Source: Chloroflexota bacterium
GTDB lineage: Bacteria > Chloroflexota > Dehalococcoidia > Plut-88900
DNA length: 5,881 bases
Direction of reading: 5' to 3'
NCBI GenBank assembly: GCA_022572865.1
Contig: JACZVB010000109.1
Span: forward strand, 1 to 5,881
Part shown: in pieces, positions 5,043-5,881 of the stretch
How the letters are laid out: each line of letters starts with the position of its first letter
Numbering within the stretch: position 1 is the first letter of the stretch
Notes under the pieces: model-generated
What the model saw: only the letters and a program-made list of their open reading frames with translations
The model's database searches: none
What the model was told of the DNA's origin: nothing
Program-made: the position numbers and the translations under genes

Positions 5043-5183
5043 CTCGGTTTAGCTCTCCAAAACGGCTTTCGTATCCATTGGGTATAGTAAGGTTATCCCG
5101 AAACAAGCAGAGGGACTATAGTACTAACTCCACTTTGTGTTAGGGGTTTCCTTGTACTAAAGAGGCATTTCACCCGCATGGGC

Positions 5184-5262
5184 GTCTTCTAAACCTTAGC
5201 CCTTTGTGCTCGATCCTGGGGCCGGCCACATTTTCCGAAGCGGCTATGCCCTTTTAGAAGGC
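5184..5262. repeat. Nested inverted repeat, possible structured RNA
   Basis: The outer arms CTTCTAAA (5186-5193) and TTTAGAAG (5253-5260) are exact complements and can extend to about 10 pairs. Inside them TAGCC (5197-5201) pairs with GGCTA (5242-5246). The apical part holds the palindrome GGCCGGCC (5220-5227). Both flanking genes point away from it, so it is not a terminator of either. It may be a regulatory fold, a small RNA or chance. No known family is recognised. Confidence 0.35.
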
Positions 5263-5302
5263 ACAGTTGATGAGTGCCGGATCTCGTGTTTGATGTGTTG
5301 AT

Positions 5303-5325
5303 GCCAGGCCTGTGGACGCCAGGCC
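5303..5325 (+). repeat. Direct repeat GCCAGGCC just upstream of the -35
   Basis: GCCAGGCC at 5303-5310 and 5318-5325 are 15 bp apart start to start, and the second ends 6 bp before the TTGACA box. This is a suitable position for an activator or repressor site. The overlapping palindrome CAGGCCTG (5305-5312) recurs in the leader at 5435-5442. Confidence 0.35.
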
Positions 5326-5331
5326 CTACCG

Positions 5332-5360
5332 TTGACAGTAGGTTTAGGCCCAATTACACT
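5332..5360 (+). promoter_or_regulatory. Sigma70-type promoter for the monooxygenase gene
   Basis: A perfect TTGACA (5332-5337) and TACACT (5355-5360) are separated by 17 bp. The -10 keeps the key T1, A2 and final T. Transcription would begin near 5367, giving a leader of about 100 nt before the ATG at 5469. It is the best promoter match in the window. Confidence 0.6.
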
Positions 5361-5456
5361 CGCATCTGTTTAGTGACAGACCAACGGAGTATGTCTATAA
5401 GTCAGGACCGGCAGTTCCTGTTTCAACAGCAGAGCAGGCCTGTCCGTATGGGGCCC

Positions 5457-5463
5457 AGGAGGT
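5457..5463 (+). promoter_or_regulatory. Strong Shine-Dalgarno for the monooxygenase gene
   Basis: AGGAGGT ends 5 nt before the ATG at 5469. It is the closest match to the anti-Shine-Dalgarno in the window and fixes the start of the truncated gene, suggesting high translation. Confidence 0.8.
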
Positions 5464-5468
5464 AACGG

Positions 5469-5881
5469 ATGATCAACCAGTTCGGCACCATCTTCGCCGG
5501 GCATGTCGACTTGGAGAACATAGGGCTGGCGGGGACGGCGGTCAACGACCGCCTGTATTCTAACGAGTACCTGTTAACTACGTTCTCGAAGGCCGAGGCC
5601 ATAGCCAAGCTGATGGACGAGGTGGGGTACGACACCCTCTGGCTGGCGGAGCACCACTTTCAGCGAGAGGGATACGAATGCATTCCAAATATCCTTATGC
5701 TTGGGGTCCACCTTGCTCATCTGACCAAGCGGCTGAAATTCGGGTCTGCATTCAACGTCACCACTATGTGGCACCCGCTTCGTCTGGCTGAGGACTTCGC
5801 CATGGCCGATGTCCTAACCGGGGGACGGATCATCTTCGGCGTAGGCCGGGGCTACCATACCAGGGAGGTGGAGGTCATGGG
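5469..5881 (+). CDS. Luciferase-like flavin-dependent monooxygenase, N-terminal part
   Basis: The first 137 codons of an open frame run off the right edge without a stop, so the gene is partial (family members are usually about 320-400 residues). The translation begins MINQFGTIFAGHVD and shows the bacterial luciferase-like (LLM) TIM-barrel pattern: a helix ending M49-DEVGYDTLWLAEHHF-64, the strand-turn of K90-FGSAFNVTT, H102-PLRLAEDFAMADVLTGGR-120, and F123-GVGRGY-129. Members bind reduced FMN or F420 and oxidise diverse organic substrates with O2 or transfer hydride. The AEHHF and HPLRLAED motifs favour the FMN-dependent alkanal/alkane-type monooxygenases, but the substrate cannot be read from this half. 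The gene has its own promoter and a strong ribosome binding site, and diverges from the receiver gene. Such monooxygenases are markedly expanded in SAR202-type Chloroflexota, which fits the suggested host. Confidence 0.9.
   Translation, partial: MINQFGTIFAGHVDLENIGLAGTAVNDRLYSNEYLLTTFSKAEAIAKLMDEVGYDTLWLAEHHFQREGYECIPNILMLGVHLAHLTKRLKFGSAFNVTTMWHPLRLAEDFAMADVLTGGRIIFGVGRGYHTREVEVM

Larger units (their letters stand above)
5043..5468. other. Divergent intergenic region upstream of two genes
   Basis: This 426-bp stretch is visibly lower in GC than the genes. I see no convincing coding region: the short open frames have no ribosome binding site or recognisable protein sequence. It contains overlapping small palindromes close to the receiver gene (ACTATAGT 5115-5122, AGTACT 5120-5125), a repeated GTACTAA (5121-5127, 5154-5160), a nested inverted repeat (5184-5262), a sigma70-type promoter (5332-5360) and a roughly 100-nt leader for the monooxygenase gene. 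Confidence 0.6.

Noticed and set aside
5200..5235. tRNA-like 3' half (CTCGATCC followed by G/C-rich arm and CACA)
   Set aside because: No acceptor-stem partner, D-arm or anticodon arm can be found upstream, and the T-arm does not pair.
5274..5465. Small plus-strand gene of 63 codons
   Set aside because: It has no ribosome binding site, contains the predicted promoter and ends at the Shine-Dalgarno of the monooxygenase gene. It looks like an incidental frame.

Overview
The window is GC-rich bacterial DNA with tightly packed metabolic genes separated by repeat-laden intergenic gaps. Several things point to Chloroflexota (Dehalococcoidia or SAR202-like): the mix of a luciferase-like flavin monooxygenase, an oxalate/formate-antiporter-like MFS carrier, a divergent homocysteine S-methyltransferase-family protein and a two-subunit sulfopyruvate/phosphonopyruvate-type decarboxylase; frequent AGG arginine codons; TTG starts; and interspersed CTTCGAC-type repeats. 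This placement is inferred from gene content and style. No marker gene is present.

Layout from left to right. (1) A small ferritin-like helical-bundle protein (+) whose true start may lie left of the window. (2) A 274-bp gap, 454-727, filled with consecutive hairpins and an interspersed repeat. (3) A minus-strand pair: the homocysteine S-methyltransferase-like gene (2064-3023), followed 43 bp later by the MFS carrier (728-2020). (4) A 288-bp divergent promoter region, 3024-3311. (5) A plus-strand pair, 3312-4365, of overlapping genes encoding the alpha and beta subunits of a ThDP-dependent 2-oxoacid decarboxylase of the ComD/ComE type. (6) A 314-bp gap, 4366-4679, with REP-like repeats and a second copy of the interspersed repeat. 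(7) A stand-alone receiver-domain protein (-). (8) A 426-bp divergent gap, 5043-5468, holding a good sigma70-type promoter and a nested inverted repeat. (9) The first 137 codons of a luciferase-like monooxygenase (+), cut by the right edge.

Genes 3 and 5 face away from a shared control region. Together they could form a small uptake-and-conversion locus for a sulfonated, phosphonated or other short carboxylic acid: a carrier for an organic anion, a C-S-type methyl transfer enzyme and a 2-oxoacid decarboxylase. That is inference, because no diagnostic partner (PEP mutase, ComA-C, Xsc or phosphonoacetaldehyde hydrolase) lies in the window.

The most notable points are: a His at the position where this methyltransferase family normally has its first zinc-binding Cys; an interspersed hairpin-bearing repeat whose three recognisable copies all lie between convergent genes; and a nested inverted repeat in the divergent gap before the monooxygenase that no gene explains.
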